A stretch of 64,000 nucleotides of DNA, taken from NCBI RefSeq assembly GCF_013386165.1, contig NZ_JACAOS010000015.1, positions 186,001 to 250,000 of the forward strand, read 5' to 3'. Positions within the stretch are counted from its first letter, which is position 1. Each line of letters begins with the position of its first letter. Source of the DNA: Pseudomonas gingeri (lineage in GTDB: Bacteria > Pseudomonadota > Gammaproteobacteria > Pseudomonadales > Pseudomonadaceae). The notes beneath the pieces were generated by a model that was given only the letters and a program-made list of their open reading frames with translations, made no database searches and was not told the origin of the DNA. Shown here one piece after another: positions 1 through 12,362 of this stretch. Position numbers and translations under genes: made by a program.

Positions 1-564
1 GGCGGTGGAACCGGTGGGTGTGGCGACGATCAGGCCGTCGGCCTTCTGGCTGCAAACGAACTGGCCGTCGATATACAGCTCGAATTCGATCATCCGCGTC
101 GACTTGCCGGGGTGCAGCACCACGTCGTTGAGCGCATCGCCCTGGCCGATGGCTTCGGCGTGGCGACGCACTTCGGCTTGCAGCAGGAAGCGGTTTTCCA
201 CCAGGTAGTGACCGTCGAGGACCTTGGCCACCTCGACTTCGAGGTCATCCGGGCGGATATCGGTGAGAAAGCCCAGGTTGCCGCGGTTGATCCCCAGCAC
301 CGGGATATTGTGCCGGGCCAGCGCACGGGCGGCGCCGAGCAGGCTGCCGTCGCCGCCGACGACGATGACCATGTCGCAGACTTCGCCGAGCATCTTGCGC
401 GACGAAGTTTGCAGGCCGTGGCCCGGCAGGACCTCGGCGATGGTGTCCTCGAGGATGACGTGCAGGTGCCGCGCCAGGAGGAATTTCTTCAGCCGGCGAA
501 CGGTATCCAGCACCTGCGAACTGCCCAGGCGGCCAATGATGCCGATATTGCGAAATTGCTCCAT
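1..564 (-). CDS. nadK: NAD kinase, 3' part cut off by the window edge
   Basis: ATP- or polyphosphate-dependent NAD kinase, making NADP in the cytosol. The visible 188 N-terminal residues contain the diacylglycerol-kinase-like nucleotide motif VVGGDGSLL around residues 68-76, an NDVVL segment matching the family NE/D motif, and the substrate motif [14 protein letters not shown] at the truncated end. The family is about 295 residues long, so roughly one third is missing beyond the window. The ATG at 564 gives the usual [12 protein letters not shown] beginning. The gene is divergent from the DUF1853 gene with 88 bp between the two starts. Confidence 0.95.
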   Translation of the reverse strand, partial: MEQFRNIGIIGRLGSSQVLDTVRRLKKFLLARHLHVILEDTIAEVLPGHGLQTSSRKMLGEVCDMVIVVGGDGSLLGAARALARHNIPVLGINRGNLGFLTDIRPDDLEVEVAKVLDGHYLVENRFLLQAEVRRHAEAIGQGDALNDVVLHPGKSTRMIEFELYIDGQFVCSQKADGLIVATPTGSTA

Positions 565-652
565 GGGGCTCCTGCGGGGTCTGGGACGGGCAAAGGGGAG
601 ATTATGGGCGAAAGCCGGCCCGAGACAAAACCCTTTCAGCTATGCTCGCAGG

Positions 653-1603
653 ATGATCCTCTTCCCCGACTTGCTCAACCTGCCCCGACAGTTGCGCCAT
701 CCCGAGGTGCGCGACCTGGCCTGGGTCATCCTGGCGCCGCCGATGCTGGAAGACACCCCGTGGCCGCAACGCCACCCGTTGGCTGGCAGCGACTGGGTAG
801 TGGCGCCGGACCTGTTGGAGCAGTGGCTGCACGGGCTGGATCGCGATCCCGGCGAGCTACAGGCCTGGCTGGTACGCGGGGCGACCCGGCGACTGGGGCT
901 GTATTACGAGCGGTTGTGGCAGTTCGCGGTGCAACAGGCGCCGGGGATCGAGTTGATCGGCGCCAACCTGCCGATCCGGCGCGAGGGCCATACCCTGGGT
1001 GAATTGGACTTGCTGTTGCGTGATCGCGATGGCGTGCATCACCTGGAATTGGCGATCAAGCTGTACCTGGGCCCGCAGCAAGGCGGCGGCCAAGACCCGG
1101 CGCGCTGGCTCGGTCCGGGTTGTCATGATCGACTGGACCGCAAGCTGGCCCATCTGAGCGAGCACCAGTTGCCGATTTCCGCCCGCCCGGAGAGCCGCGA
1201 GGCCCTGGCGACACTGGGTATTCATCAGTTCAGCGCGCAGTTGTGGCTGGGGGGTTATCTGTTGTATCCCTGGCCTGGGACGGCGCGCCCGCCGCGGGGC
1301 GCGCACCCGCAGCATCTGCGCGGGCACTGGCTGCATCAGCGTGATTGGTCGGATTTTATCAAACGCAGCCCGCCGGGCCGCTGGCAACCCCTGCCCCGCC
1401 ACGCCTGGCTGGCGCCGGCACACTATGCCGAAGCGGATGCCTGGTCACGGGAGCATCTGGCCCAGTGGCTGGAAGAACTGGACCCGCATGCCCCGGCGCA
1501 GTTGCTGGTGCGTCTGACCGAGAATCCACAGGGCAATTGGGAAGAAGCCGAACGGCTGTTCCTGGTGGCCGACCTCTGGCCGAATGTGCCCGATCCCCGC
1601 TGA
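653..1603 (+). CDS. DUF1853 family protein
   Basis: A 316-residue protein recognised as DUF1853 (function unknown) from its beginning, with [11 protein letters not shown], and the central [12 protein letters not shown] followed by [11 protein letters not shown]. That E-x-D-x-L...E-x-x-x-K arrangement resembles a PD-(D/E)XK nuclease core, which is an inference only. The ATG at 653 is chosen because family members begin close to the LRHP segment. The reading frame stays open far upstream, but that part runs antisense to nadK and is not coding. The Shine-Dalgarno sequence is poor, with AGG directly against the ATG. A REP pair follows the stop codon. Confidence 0.8.
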   Translation: MILFPDLLNLPRQLRHPEVRDLAWVILAPPMLEDTPWPQRHPLAGSDWVVAPDLLEQWLHGLDRDPGELQAWLVRGATRRLGLYYERLWQFAVQQAPGIELIGANLPIRREGHTLGELDLLLRDRDGVHHLELAIKLYLGPQQGGGQDPARWLGPGCHDRLDRKLAHLSEHQLPISARPESREALATLGIHQFSAQLWLGGYLLYPWPGTARPPRGAHPQHLRGHWLHQRDWSDFIKRSPPGRWQPLPRHAWLAPAHYAEADAWSREHLAQWLEELDPHAPAQLLVRLTENPQGNWEEAERLFLVADLWPNVPDPR

Positions 1604-1632
1604 CTCTCGCCGAAATCTGCGCTCACCCCGTC

Positions 1633-1726
1633 CCCCCTGTAGGAGCGAGCTTGCTCGCGATGAGGCCTTTGAGGCTTGCATCGCTCTTGCGACCGCCATC
1701 GCGAGCAAGCTCGCTCCTACAGGGGG
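1633..1726. repeat. REP pair (REPIN-like inverted repeat)
   Basis: Two 28-bp arms at 1633-1660 and 1699-1726 are perfect reverse complements with the core TAGGAGCGAGCTTGCTCGCG, separated by a 38-bp loop. Each arm is itself partly palindromic (GCGAGC-TTGCTCGC), the form of the Pseudomonas REP unit. It lies between the convergent 3' ends of the DUF1853 gene and arsC. Confidence 0.9.
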
Positions 1727-1778
1727 CAGGCTGCTCGCAGGTGAATATAAAGGGAACCGCGCGCTATTTCAGCACGAC

Positions 1779-2240
1779 CTACAACTGACCGATCCGCTGC
1801 AAGTGGGCCACGTCGATTTGCGCAGACGACAACGCCAACAACGCCCGGCAACGCCGCTCGATTTGCACCACCGTCGCCCTGAACGCCGCCATCACCGCCG
1901 CTTCATCGCCATCCACATGGGAAGGATCTTCCAAGCCCCAGTGCGCCTTGAGCGCCGGACCGAAATACACCGGGCACGGCTCCCCCGCCGCCTGGTCGCA
2001 CACCGTGATCACGATATCCGGCACCTCATCGGCAAACGCCTCAGAACCCTTGCTGGCGAGACCCTCGGTGGCAATCCCCAACTGCTCAAGTGTCTTCAGG
2101 CTCAGCGGATGCACCTGGCCGGACGGAAAGCTGCCGGCACTCACCGCCCGCCAGCCGGCAGGCGCCAGGTGGTTGAACACCGCTTCGGACAGGATGCTCC
2201 GGCAACTGTTGGCCGTGCACATGAACAGCACTTTCATCAT
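1779..2240 (-). CDS. arsC: Arsenate reductase, low-molecular-weight phosphatase type
   Basis: Reduces arsenate to arsenite, the substrate of the ArsB pump. The 153-residue protein has the phosphatase loop C-x5-R (CTANSCR, residues 8-14) near the N terminus and the acidic WGLEDPS motif about 50 residues from the C terminus, the pattern of LMW-PTP-like arsenate reductases rather than the E. coli R773 glutaredoxin-fold ArsC. Two ATG codons lie in tandem at 2240 and 2237. A GAGGAG Shine-Dalgarno just upstream suits either. It is the last gene of arsR-arsB-arsC, 11 bp after arsB. No arsH follows. Confidence 0.93.
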   Translation of the reverse strand: MMKVLFMCTANSCRSILSEAVFNHLAPAGWRAVSAGSFPSGQVHPLSLKTLEQLGIATEGLASKGSEAFADEVPDIVITVCDQAAGEPCPVYFGPALKAHWGLEDPSHVDGDEAAVMAAFRATVVQIERRCRALLALSSAQIDVAHLQRIGQL

Positions 2241-2251
2241 CCCACTCCTCG

Positions 2252-3538
2252 TCAGACCAGCGACAAACGCAACGCCAGGGCTGCCAGGGTCACCAGCAGC
2301 ACGGGCAGGGTCAGGACGATCCCGACCTTGAAGTAGTAACCCCAGCCGATACGGATGTCCTTGCGTTCCAGCACATGCAGCCAGAGCAAGGTGGCCAGGC
2401 TGCCGATGGGGGTGATTTTCGGGCCCAGGTCGCTGCCGATCACGTTGGCGTAGATCATCGCCTCCTTGACCACCCCGCTGGCCTGGCTGGCATCGATGGA
2501 CAAGGCACCGATCAGCACCGTCGGCAGGTTGTTCATGATCGAGGACAGGAACGCACTCAGCAATCCGGTGCCCATGGCCGCACCCCAGATCCCATAGCCG
2601 GCGAAGTGGTCCAGCCAACTGGCCAGGTAAGTGGTCAGCCCGGCATTGCGCAGGCCGTAGACCACCAGGTACATGCCCAGGGAGAAAATCACGATCTGCC
2701 AGGGCGCCTCTTTCAACACCTTGCGGGTCGAGATCTTGTGACCACGGGCGGCGATCCCCAGCAACAAGGCGGCACACACCGCCGAAATCGCACTGATGGG
2801 AATCCCCAGGGGTTCCAGGGCAAAGCAGCCCACCAGCAGGATCACCAATACCCACCAGCCGGCGATAAAGGTCGCTTTGTCATGGATCGCGCTGGCGGGC
2901 AGTTCCAACTGCTGCGGATCGTAGTCACGGGGAATGTCCCGGCGGAAGAACCACAACAACACCAGCAAGGTCGCCGCCACGCTGACCAGGTTCACCGGGA
3001 CCATCACCGAGGCGTAGGCATTGAAGCCGATCCTGAAATAGTCCGCCGAGACGATGTTCACCAGGTTCGACACCACCAGCGGCAGGCTCGCGGTGTCGGC
3101 GATAAAACCGGCGGCCATGACGAACGCCAGGGTCGCCGCCTTGGAAAAGCGCAGGGCCAGGAGCATCGCAATAACAATCGGCGTGAGGATCAGCGCCGCG
3201 CCATCATTGGCGAACAACGCCGACACCAGCGCCCCCAGCAGCACGAAGGCGGCGAACAGCTTGCGTCCGCTGCCCTGCCCCCAGCGCGCCACGTGCAGCG
3301 CCGACCAGGCAAAGAAGCCGGCCTCGTCCAGCAACAAACTGATGATGATCAGGGCGATAAAGGTGCCGGTGGCATTCCAGATGATCTGCCAGACCAGCGG
3401 GATGTCAGCCAGATGAACCACACCGCAGAGCAAGGCCAGCAATGCCCCGATGCAGGCGCTCCAGCCGACGCCCAGGCCCTTGGGCTGCCAGATCACCAGG
3501 GTAATGGTCAGCAGGAAAATCAATACGGCAATCAGCAT
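2252..3538 (-). CDS. arsB: Arsenite efflux membrane protein
   Basis: Inner-membrane arsenite/antimonite extrusion permease of about 428 residues, the usual length for the ArsB family. It opens with hydrophobic segments followed by [12 protein letters not shown], a family hallmark, and contains [12 protein letters not shown] in the region conserved in ArsB/NhaD-type transporters. About ten to twelve hydrophobic helices can be counted. The ATG at 3538 is preferred over an upstream in-frame TTG at 3547: AAGG lies nine bases before the ATG, and homologues begin with a short hydrophobic stretch before WQPKG. It lies between arsR (44-bp gap) and arsC. Confidence 0.95.
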   Translation of the reverse strand: MLIAVLIFLLTITLVIWQPKGLGVGWSACIGALLALLCGVVHLADIPLVWQIIWNATGTFIALIIISLLLDEAGFFAWSALHVARWGQGSGRKLFAAFVLLGALVSALFANDGAALILTPIVIAMLLALRFSKAATLAFVMAAGFIADTASLPLVVSNLVNIVSADYFRIGFNAYASVMVPVNLVSVAATLLVLLWFFRRDIPRDYDPQQLELPASAIHDKATFIAGWWVLVILLVGCFALEPLGIPISAISAVCAALLLGIAARGHKISTRKVLKEAPWQIVIFSLGMYLVVYGLRNAGLTTYLASWLDHFAGYGIWGAAMGTGLLSAFLSSIMNNLPTVLIGALSIDASQASGVVKEAMIYANVIGSDLGPKITPIGSLATLLWLHVLERKDIRIGWGYYFKVGIVLTLPVLLVTLAALALRLSLV

Positions 3539-3582
3539 GCACAACAACCTTGTCAGGTTAGCAAGAAGGGCGGTTCACAGGC

Positions 3583-3930
3583 TCAGCAGCAACGCACCGG
3601 GCGATCGTCCATGGCCTGCAGGCGCTGGATATCCGCAGCCAGCCAGTGCTCGCTGGCCTGCAGGGTGCCCTGCAGCAACGCCGAGACCCACTGCGGCAGT
3701 TCGGGATGCAGGCGATAAAACACCCACTGTCCCTGACGCCGATCAGCCAGCAATCCGCCCTGGCGCAGTTGCGCCAGGTGCCGGGAAATTTTCGGCTGAC
3801 TCAGTTCCAGGGCAGCCGTCAGCTCGCACACGCAGAGTTCACCTTCATGGGCCGCCAGCAATACGATCCGGCTACGGGTTTCGTCAGCCAGGCACTTGAA
3901 GAGTTCCACGGGGGAGGCAAAACAGGACAT
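3583..3930 (-). CDS. arsR: Arsenic-responsive transcriptional repressor
   Basis: A winged-helix metalloregulator of 115 residues that represses the ars operon until arsenite binds. The metal-binding CVCEL motif sits at the start of the predicted DNA-contact helices (ELCVCELTAAL, then LSQPKISRHLAQL), matching the CVC(D/E)L site of class I ArsR proteins. A CC pair forms the extreme C terminus and might also bind arsenic. The frame is open upstream to 4038, but the start at 3930 gives the normal ArsR beginning (SPVELFKCLADETR) and puts the operator-like inverted repeat just upstream instead of inside the gene. Confidence 0.93.
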   Translation of the reverse strand: MSCFASPVELFKCLADETRSRIVLLAAHEGELCVCELTAALELSQPKISRHLAQLRQGGLLADRRQGQWVFYRLHPELPQWVSALLQGTLQASEHWLAADIQRLQAMDDRPVRCC

Positions 3931-3942
3931 CACAAGCGCGCC

Positions 3943-3984
3943 TATATATATGGTTTTTCGAATATATGAAAATCCATATATAAA
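3943..3984. promoter_or_regulatory. Probable ArsR operator
   Basis: A perfect 9-bp inverted repeat, TATATATGG at 3945-3953 and CCATATATA at 3974-3982, extends inward through TTTTC/GAAAA with one mismatch. It starts 15 bp upstream of the arsR ATG, where an autoregulating ArsR would bind. The AT-rich core probably also contains the arsR promoter. Confidence 0.7.
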
Positions 3985-4030
3985 AGCAAATCCCAGTTGC
4001 GGGGAATACAGGCCCTTGCCCTGAGCGGCC

Positions 4031-4058
4031 TTGGGCAAAATGCTGCTAAACCTATTAA
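4031..4058 (+). promoter_or_regulatory. Candidate sigma70 promoter for the cytochrome b561 gene
   Basis: TTGGGC (4031-4036) and TATTAA (4053-4058) are separated by 16 bp, about 60 bp before the ATG at 4121. Both boxes match the consensus only partly. Confidence 0.35.
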
Positions 4059-4120
4059 AGTGTAGGGACTCCGTCGCTCAAGAACGGAGGTTCCAGCCCT
4101 GATGATCCGAGGAACACCGT

Positions 4121-4672
4121 ATGCCCTGGAAAAATACCGACAGCCGCTACAGCAGCCTGTCGATTACCTTGCACTGGTTGATGCTGGTGCTGCTGGCGGT
4201 GGTCTACGCCTGCATCGAACTGCGCGGCTATTTCCCCAAGGGCAGTGGCGGCCGGACACTGATCGTCGAGGCGCACTACATGTTCGGCCTGACCGTGTTC
4301 GTGCTGGTCTGGCTGCGTTTGCTGGCACGCGCCATTGGCGTGGCGCCGAAGATCGTCCCCGCACCGCCGGTCTGGCAGATGCTGATTTCGAAGCTGATGC
4401 ACTGGGCGCTGTACCTGTTCATGATCGTTACGCCAGTCCTGGGATGGTTGGTTGTCAGTGCCCAGGGACATTCGGTGCTGTTCTATGGTTTCGAACTGCC
4501 GGCGCTCACAGGCGAGAACCTGGGCTTTGCCAAAGAGATCAAGGGCTGGCATGAACTGCTGGCCAACACCGGTTACTGGCTGATCGGCCTGCACGCCCTG
4601 GCCGGGTTGTTTCATCACTACTTTGTCCGGGATAACACCCTGCTGCGCATAATGCCCAAGCGTAAAGGCTGA
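4121..4672 (+). CDS. Cytochrome b561 (CybB family)
   Basis: A 183-residue four-helix inner-membrane dihaem cytochrome that probably oxidises quinol. Candidate axial histidines lie in ITLHW (residue 18), EAHYMFGL (52), LMHWALY (94), KGWHELL (144) and GLHAL (158), each in or next to a hydrophobic segment. The ATG has GAGGAAC as a ribosome site ten bases upstream. It is divergent from arsR with no obvious link to arsenic. The electron partner cannot be told from the sequence; several paralogues of this family usually occur in pseudomonads. Confidence 0.9.
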   Translation: MPWKNTDSRYSSLSITLHWLMLVLLAVVYACIELRGYFPKGSGGRTLIVEAHYMFGLTVFVLVWLRLLARAIGVAPKIVPAPPVWQMLISKLMHWALYLFMIVTPVLGWLVVSAQGHSVLFYGFELPALTGENLGFAKEIKGWHELLANTGYWLIGLHALAGLFHHYFVRDNTLLRIMPKRKG

Positions 4673-4683
4673 GCCGAAGCATT

Positions 4684-5601
4684 TTATCGGATGAACCCCC
4701 GGCGGCCCTGCAAACCCCCGGTGTGTACGAAGACCAGCCGGGTGCCCGGTGCGAAGCGTCCGGCAGTCACCGCTTCCTGAAGCGCCAACAAAGCCTTGCC
4801 GGTATACAGCGGCTCCAGCGGCACAGCACTCTGTTGCTCGCTTTGCGCGATAAACGCCTGCAATGCCGGATCGACCTTGGCAAAACCGCCACGGCAGGCG
4901 TCAATCAGTTCAAACGTCGAGCCCGGTGCTCCACCCTCCTCCAGAATCGCCGCGACCAACGGCGCCACGCCATGGTCGGCCGGCACCGCCAGGGCGCCGT
5001 ACACCGGTCGACGCCCAGCCTCGGCCAACGCCAGCCCGGCCAGGGTGGTACCGGTTCCGGCAGCCAGCCACCAGCCGTGATAGTCGTTCCAGCCGAGTGT
5101 CGACAATTGCTCCTGTACCCGCTCAAGCAAGACCCCACAGCCGCGGGCGCCCATCAAGCCACCGCCGCCCTCTGGCACACCGTGCAGGTGTGGATAGCGC
5201 TGGCGCCACGGCGCCCAGAAGCCTGGCGCATGCCGCGCCCGATAACCGCCATAACCGAGCCAATGCAGTTCCATGCCGAAGGCCTGGAGGTCGATGACGG
5301 TGGGAGTTTGGAGAGGATTTCCGCGCAGCAGGCCAACGGTGGGGAAGCCGAAACGCTTGCCCGCCGCCGCCAGGGCGTGAAGATGATTGGAGTGCGCGCC
5401 GCCGAGACTGATCAAGCCTTCGGCGCCCGCTTGTCGGGCGGCGTCCAGATGCGGGGTAAGCTTGAACCACTTGTTGCCGCTGATCAGCGGATCGATCAGA
5501 TCGAGGCGCAGCACAGCCACCTCGACCCCGGCCTGAGTCAACCAGTCCAGATGCAGGGGTTCGAGGGGCGCGTGAGGCTGCCAGTCGACAGGGGCCAGCA
5601 T
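4684..5601 (-). CDS. PLP-dependent deaminase, ACC deaminase / D-cysteine desulfhydrase family
   Basis: A fold-type II PLP enzyme of about 305 residues. The Schiff-base lysine lies in SGNKWFKL, followed by the GGAHSNH substrate motif. AAGTGTTLAGL is the phosphate-binding glycine loop. The family contains both 1-aminocyclopropane-1-carboxylate deaminase and D-cysteine desulfhydrase. The sequence alone does not separate them, although the short N terminus resembles the D-cysteine desulfhydrase side. The start is uncertain: ATG 5601 has no Shine-Dalgarno and a CTG at 5634 is possible, while longer forms would run into the REP pair at 5696-5779. It is convergent with the cytochrome b561 gene, leaving only 11 bp between the stops. 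Confidence 0.85.
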   Translation of the reverse strand: MLAPVDWQPHAPLEPLHLDWLTQAGVEVAVLRLDLIDPLISGNKWFKLTPHLDAARQAGAEGLISLGGAHSNHLHALAAAGKRFGFPTVGLLRGNPLQTPTVIDLQAFGMELHWLGYGGYRARHAPGFWAPWRQRYPHLHGVPEGGGGLMGARGCGVLLERVQEQLSTLGWNDYHGWWLAAGTGTTLAGLALAEAGRRPVYGALAVPADHGVAPLVAAILEEGGAPGSTFELIDACRGGFAKVDPALQAFIAQSEQQSAVPLEPLYTGKALLALQEAVTAGRFAPGTRLVFVHTGGLQGRRGFIR

Positions 5602-5695
5602 TACAAAGAGGTCCGGGTGGAGGGATTCCGGCAGTTTAACAGCTAGAACCCCGTGGCATTTCCCTTGTTCTTGCCCGCTAACGCTCAACGACACC

Positions 5696-5779
5696 TGTGG
5701 GAGCTGGCTTGCCAGCGATGAGGCCAGCAAGACTTGCATCGACTATCAAGTCGCCATCGCCAGCAAGCCGGCTCCTACA
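5696..5779. repeat. REP pair
   Basis: Arms at 5696-5718 (TGTGGGAGCTGGCTTGCCAG then CGA) and 5757-5779 form an imperfect inverted repeat, one G-T style mismatch apart, around a 38-bp loop. This is the GTGGGAGC subtype of the Pseudomonas REP, different from the GTAGGAGC form at 1633 and 42242. It lies between the deaminase gene and the 3' end of fadH. Confidence 0.85.
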
Positions 5780-5842
5780 AGTCCGCGCATCAGCACAAAA
5801 TATCATTGCCCCCAAAAGGCCGCGCCCCACCGTGACTGACGG

Positions 5843-9227
<3,385 letters not shown>

Positions 9228-9231
<4 letters not shown>

Positions 9232-10268
9232 AGCCGGTATCGATGCGCCTCGGCGACCTGTCCGTGAGCTTTGTCCACAGCCTCGCCGATGCGCTGCGCA
9301 GTCACGGCCAGGACCCCGAGGTGCTGCTGACGCAATATGGGCTGGACCCGGCGCGCCTGGCCGAACCCGGCGCCCGCCTGTCGATTCCGCGCTATATGCG
9401 CCTGGGACACGCCGCGATCCAGCTGACCGGCGACCCGGCGCTGGGTTTGCGCATGGGCCACTTCAGCCGGCTCAGCCAGGCCGGCCTCGCCGGGGTCACC
9501 GCCGCCCAGGCGCCGACGGTACGCGAAGCGGCACGAACCCTGACCCGCTTCGAGGCCCTCTACGGCTCCAACTATCGCGGGCAGTCGAGCTTCCACGAAG
9601 ACGCCGACGGCGCGTGGCTGCGTTTCTACTCCATCAGTCCGTACAACGCCTACAACCGCTTCGTGGTGGACTCGATCATCGCCGGCTGGCTGCAACAACT
9701 CGCCAGCGTCAGCGGCGAAACGCTGCACGCCGAACGCATCGACATCGAATTCGCCGAACCGGACTATGCCGCGGCCTACAAAGGCTTGGGCGATTGCCAG
9801 GTGCACTTTGCCGCCGAACACAATCAACTGCGCCTGGGCCACGCCAGCCTCGGTCTGCGCAACCCGCACCATTGCCCGGGAACCTGGCGGCATCTGCTGC
9901 AACTGTGCGAACGGGAACTGGAACAACTGACGCGCACCCGCAGTCTGCGTGAACGTATCACTCAGTTGCTGGGTCCTTTGCTCAATGGCGGCCGGGAACC
10001 CGACCTGGAAGAAGTGGCGGCACGCCTGAAGCTGCCGACCTGGACACTGCGTCGCAAACTGGCCGAGGAAGGCACGCAATTTCGCGCCATTCTCAATGAC
10101 ACTCGCCGTGACCTGGCGATGACCTACATTCGCGACACCGAGCTGGCCTTCGGCGAGATCGCCTACCTGCTCGGGTTTGCCTCAGCCGAGGCCTTTCAAC
10201 GGGCTTTCAAACGCTGGAACGGCCAGACACCCGGCGAGTTCCGCCGCAGTCAGCGGCATTCGGCCTGA
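9228..10268 (+). CDS. AraC-family transcriptional regulator
   Basis: A 346-residue regulator of the type with an arabinose-binding-like N-terminal domain (OruR/ArgR-like group). The C-terminal 100 residues hold two helix-turn-helix units: one around LPTWTLRRKLAEEG, and the second at IAYLLGFASAEAFQRAFKRW followed by GQTPGEFR, the AraC signature. The ATG at 9228 overlaps the preceding stop as ATGA, typical of translational coupling; a second ATG at 9243 is possible. The coupling suggests it controls, or senses a ligand related to, the nitrilase-fold protein. The inducer is unknown. Confidence 0.9.
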
Positions 10269-10284
10269 GCCGAAAAACGACCGC

Positions 10285-10371
10285 TTACAGCTCGGTCGCG
10301 TCTTCAGCCGGCTCAACCGGGTCCAACTCAAAAGCCCGGTACTCCAACAGTTCTTCTTGATAGTCATCCAT
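10285..10371 (-). CDS. Small acidic peptide ORF, 28 residues
   Basis: This ORF encodes 28 residues beginning MDDYQEELLEYRAFELDP, strongly acidic, with no cysteine and no hydrophobic segment. Its support is a very strong ribosome site, AAAAAGGAGTTTG, ending a few bases before the ATG at 10371. A start signal this good is unusual for a random ORF. It lies in the gap after the AraC-type gene, on the opposite strand. I do not recognise a family; a function cannot be given. Confidence 0.55.
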   Translation of the reverse strand: MDDYQEELLEYRAFELDPVEPAEDATEL

Positions 10372-10631
10372 CGTCAAACTCCTTTTTCCGTTCGAGGGTA
10401 AACCACTGTCTTGCTGACCACTCCTTTGGGAGGGGCTGAATCCAGCATAGGGGTCCCATGTGAAGGAAAAATGAAGCACCCCGTCTGCCCAGGCACCTGA
10501 AATAAGCGCCTGAAATAAAAAACTAGCAGAACGGTCAGAATTTACCCACTTTTATTTTGCAGCCAACGTCCCCGATCGCAAGGTCACGGGCTCGAGGTCG
10601 ACAAACCCGATCCCGTCACCTGGTCTCGGGT

Positions 10632-11561
10632 TTACTGAGCCGGAGTGACTGGAGCGGCTGGAGTCGCCGGCTCGCTGGTCGCAGGCGCCGGGGCAGGCGT
10701 CGGCTCAGCTGGGGTTACCGGGGCGGCCGGGGCTGCGGGAGCCTTCTCCAACGGTGTGACCGGAGCGGCTTCAGCTGGCGCGGCGACCGGTACGGACGTG
10801 GCAGGAGCCGCCGGCGTGGCAGGGACCACAGGAACGCTATGCACTGGCTCCGCAGCCTTCGGTGCTGGCGCCGGTTCCACTGGTTTGACGTCCACCGGCT
10901 TGACTTCTGCCGCCTTGGTTTCTACTGCCTTGGTTTCTGCAGCCTTGTCGGCCTGGGCCTTGGCCGGCGTCACCTCGGGCATCCCGAGTTCAGCCTTGGG
11001 TTTGTCGTCGGTATGTTTTTCTTTTTTCACTTCCGGTGGCAGGAACAGTTCCACCAGGGTGAAGAAGCGGTCATAGAAGGTCGCCGAAGACACGGTCTCG
11101 CTGGCAACCTTGACCATCGAGTCATCCGTCGAGCCGATCGGCATCGACACCGAACCCAGCACACCCACGCCCAGGCTGGCGGAGTTGTTGACCTTCTTCA
11201 GGGCATAACGGTCCTGCAGGGCGTTGGCGAACATGGTCGAACGATGATTGGCCGTGCCATCCGCCGCACAGACCACGCTGAAGCTGATCTGCATATGGGT
11301 ATCGCCGGTCTGCTGGAAGCTCTTGTTGCCGCTGATCAGCTTCGGGTCGCTGCTGGTGATGATGTAACCCTGGCTGAGCAAGGCACGCCGGGCCGCTTCA
11401 CAGGACGCCGCGTCGCTCACGCCGTAGTTGCGTGAAAAGGTTCCGGCGTCGTCGAAATTCTCCCGTTCGTAAACGGCGGTCTTGGTGGTCGACGAGCAGC
11501 CCGCGGCGCCCGCCAACATCAGTGCCAAGGCAACGGCACGCAAGTGGAATGATGTCGACAT
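10632..11561 (-). CDS. DUF2242 family lipoprotein with Ala/Pro-rich tail
   Basis: A 309-residue predicted lipoprotein. The N terminus is a signal peptide with a lipobox ending AGAAGC, then SSTTKTAVYERENFDD. Residues to about 190 form the conserved DUF2242 part, function unknown. The last 110 to 120 residues are low complexity: first lysine/alanine repeats (ETKAVETKAAEVKPVDVKPV), then a long alanine-proline-valine stretch, probably an extended, periplasm-spanning or cell-wall-contacting arm. ATG 11561 has AGGA seven bases upstream. It is downstream of the response regulator gene on the same strand, separated by 105 bp, so it may have its own promoter. Confidence 0.8.
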   Translation of the reverse strand: MSTSFHLRAVALALMLAGAAGCSSTTKTAVYERENFDDAGTFSRNYGVSDAASCEAARRALLSQGYIITSSDPKLISGNKSFQQTGDTHMQISFSVVCAADGTANHRSTMFANALQDRYALKKVNNSASLGVGVLGSVSMPIGSTDDSMVKVASETVSSATFYDRFFTLVELFLPPEVKKEKHTDDKPKAELGMPEVTPAKAQADKAAETKAVETKAAEVKPVDVKPVEPAPAPKAAEPVHSVPVVPATPAAPATSVPVAAPAEAAPVTPLEKAPAAPAAPVTPAEPTPAPAPATSEPATPAAPVTPAQ

Positions 11562-11666
11562 TGAAAATCCTGAGGGAAAACGGTCCGGGGCGTATTGTGC
11601 ATCAGTTCGACATCGCTGAGCGCACACTGAACAGGTTGTGACAGCGATTTTTCAGGAAAATGCGTC

Positions 11667-12362
11667 TCAGCGCCCCTCCATCTGATAACGCACCTTGTAC
11701 AACTCGTTATCGCCACGCAGGCCCAACTTGCGAAAGGCCGCCTGCTTCTGGGTACTGATGGTCTTGATACTGCGGGAGAACTTGCGCGCGATGTGGGTCA
11801 CCGACAAGCCGTCCAGGCAACAGCGCAGCACCTCGTGCTCACGCACCGTCAATTCGGAGGTCCGGGCCAGCACGTCGAGACTGGCGACCTCGGACTCCGA
11901 GGCTGGCGTGGCGATATCCAGCCGCGACACTTCATGGACCTGCAACGCCTCGACCATGTCCGGGTGCAGGTAGACCTTGCCGGCCGCCACCTGACGAATA
12001 GCCAGGACGAACTCGCCGGAATTCAGCTCCTTGCCGATAAAGCCGCTGGCCCCGCAACGCAGCGCCAACGCCACCGTCGCCGGCACATACAGGGACGAGA
12101 TGATCAGCAGCCGCAGCTTCGGAAAGCGGATTTTCAAGGTGCGAATCAGGTTCAGGCCGTCGACCTCGCCCGAGCGCAACGAGTAGTCCATCACCACCAG
12201 GTCGACGTCCTGCTCGCGCAAGGCCGCCATCAGCGCCGAGCCGCGGGTGAAGCTGCCCAGCAACAGAAGATCGGTCTCGGCCTGGATCTTGATCTCCATG
12301 CCACACAGGACCAGGCTGTGGTCGTCCAGAATCATGAGGCGGGTAGGCTTTTTCTCGAGCAT
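11667..12362 (-). CDS. Orphan LuxR/FixJ-type response regulator
   Basis: A 231-residue two-component response regulator. The receiver domain has the acidic pocket DDH (residues 13-15), the phospho-acceptor Asp59 in VMDYS and Lys111 in FIGKEL. A LuxR-type helix-turn-helix follows at about 165-225 (SELTVREHEVLRCCLDGLSV). No histidine kinase gene is adjacent. ATG 12362 has GGAG at normal spacing. It follows tssM on the same strand after a 315-bp gap, so it may be expressed separately from the secretion operon. A degenerate copy of the palindrome found before tssA lies in that gap, suggesting it controls the cluster and itself (inference). Confidence 0.9.
   Translation of the reverse strand: MLEKKPTRLMILDDHSLVLCGMEIKIQAETDLLLLGSFTRGSALMAALREQDVDLVVMDYSLRSGEVDGLNLIRTLKIRFPKLRLLIISSLYVPATVALALRCGASGFIGKELNSGEFVLAIRQVAAGKVYLHPDMVEALQVHEVSRLDIATPASESEVASLDVLARTSELTVREHEVLRCCLDGLSVTHIARKFSRSIKTISTQKQAAFRKLGLRGDNELYKVRYQMEGR

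Noticed and set aside
2375..3718. 447-codon Gln/Gly/His-rich frame opposite arsB
   Set aside because: Composition is the mirror of a hydrophobic membrane protein; not a gene.
10603..10633. AAACCCGA/TCGGGTTT hairpin at the end of the DUF2242 gene
   Set aside because: The stem includes part of the stop codon, the loop is 15 bases and no T run follows; too weak to call a terminator.
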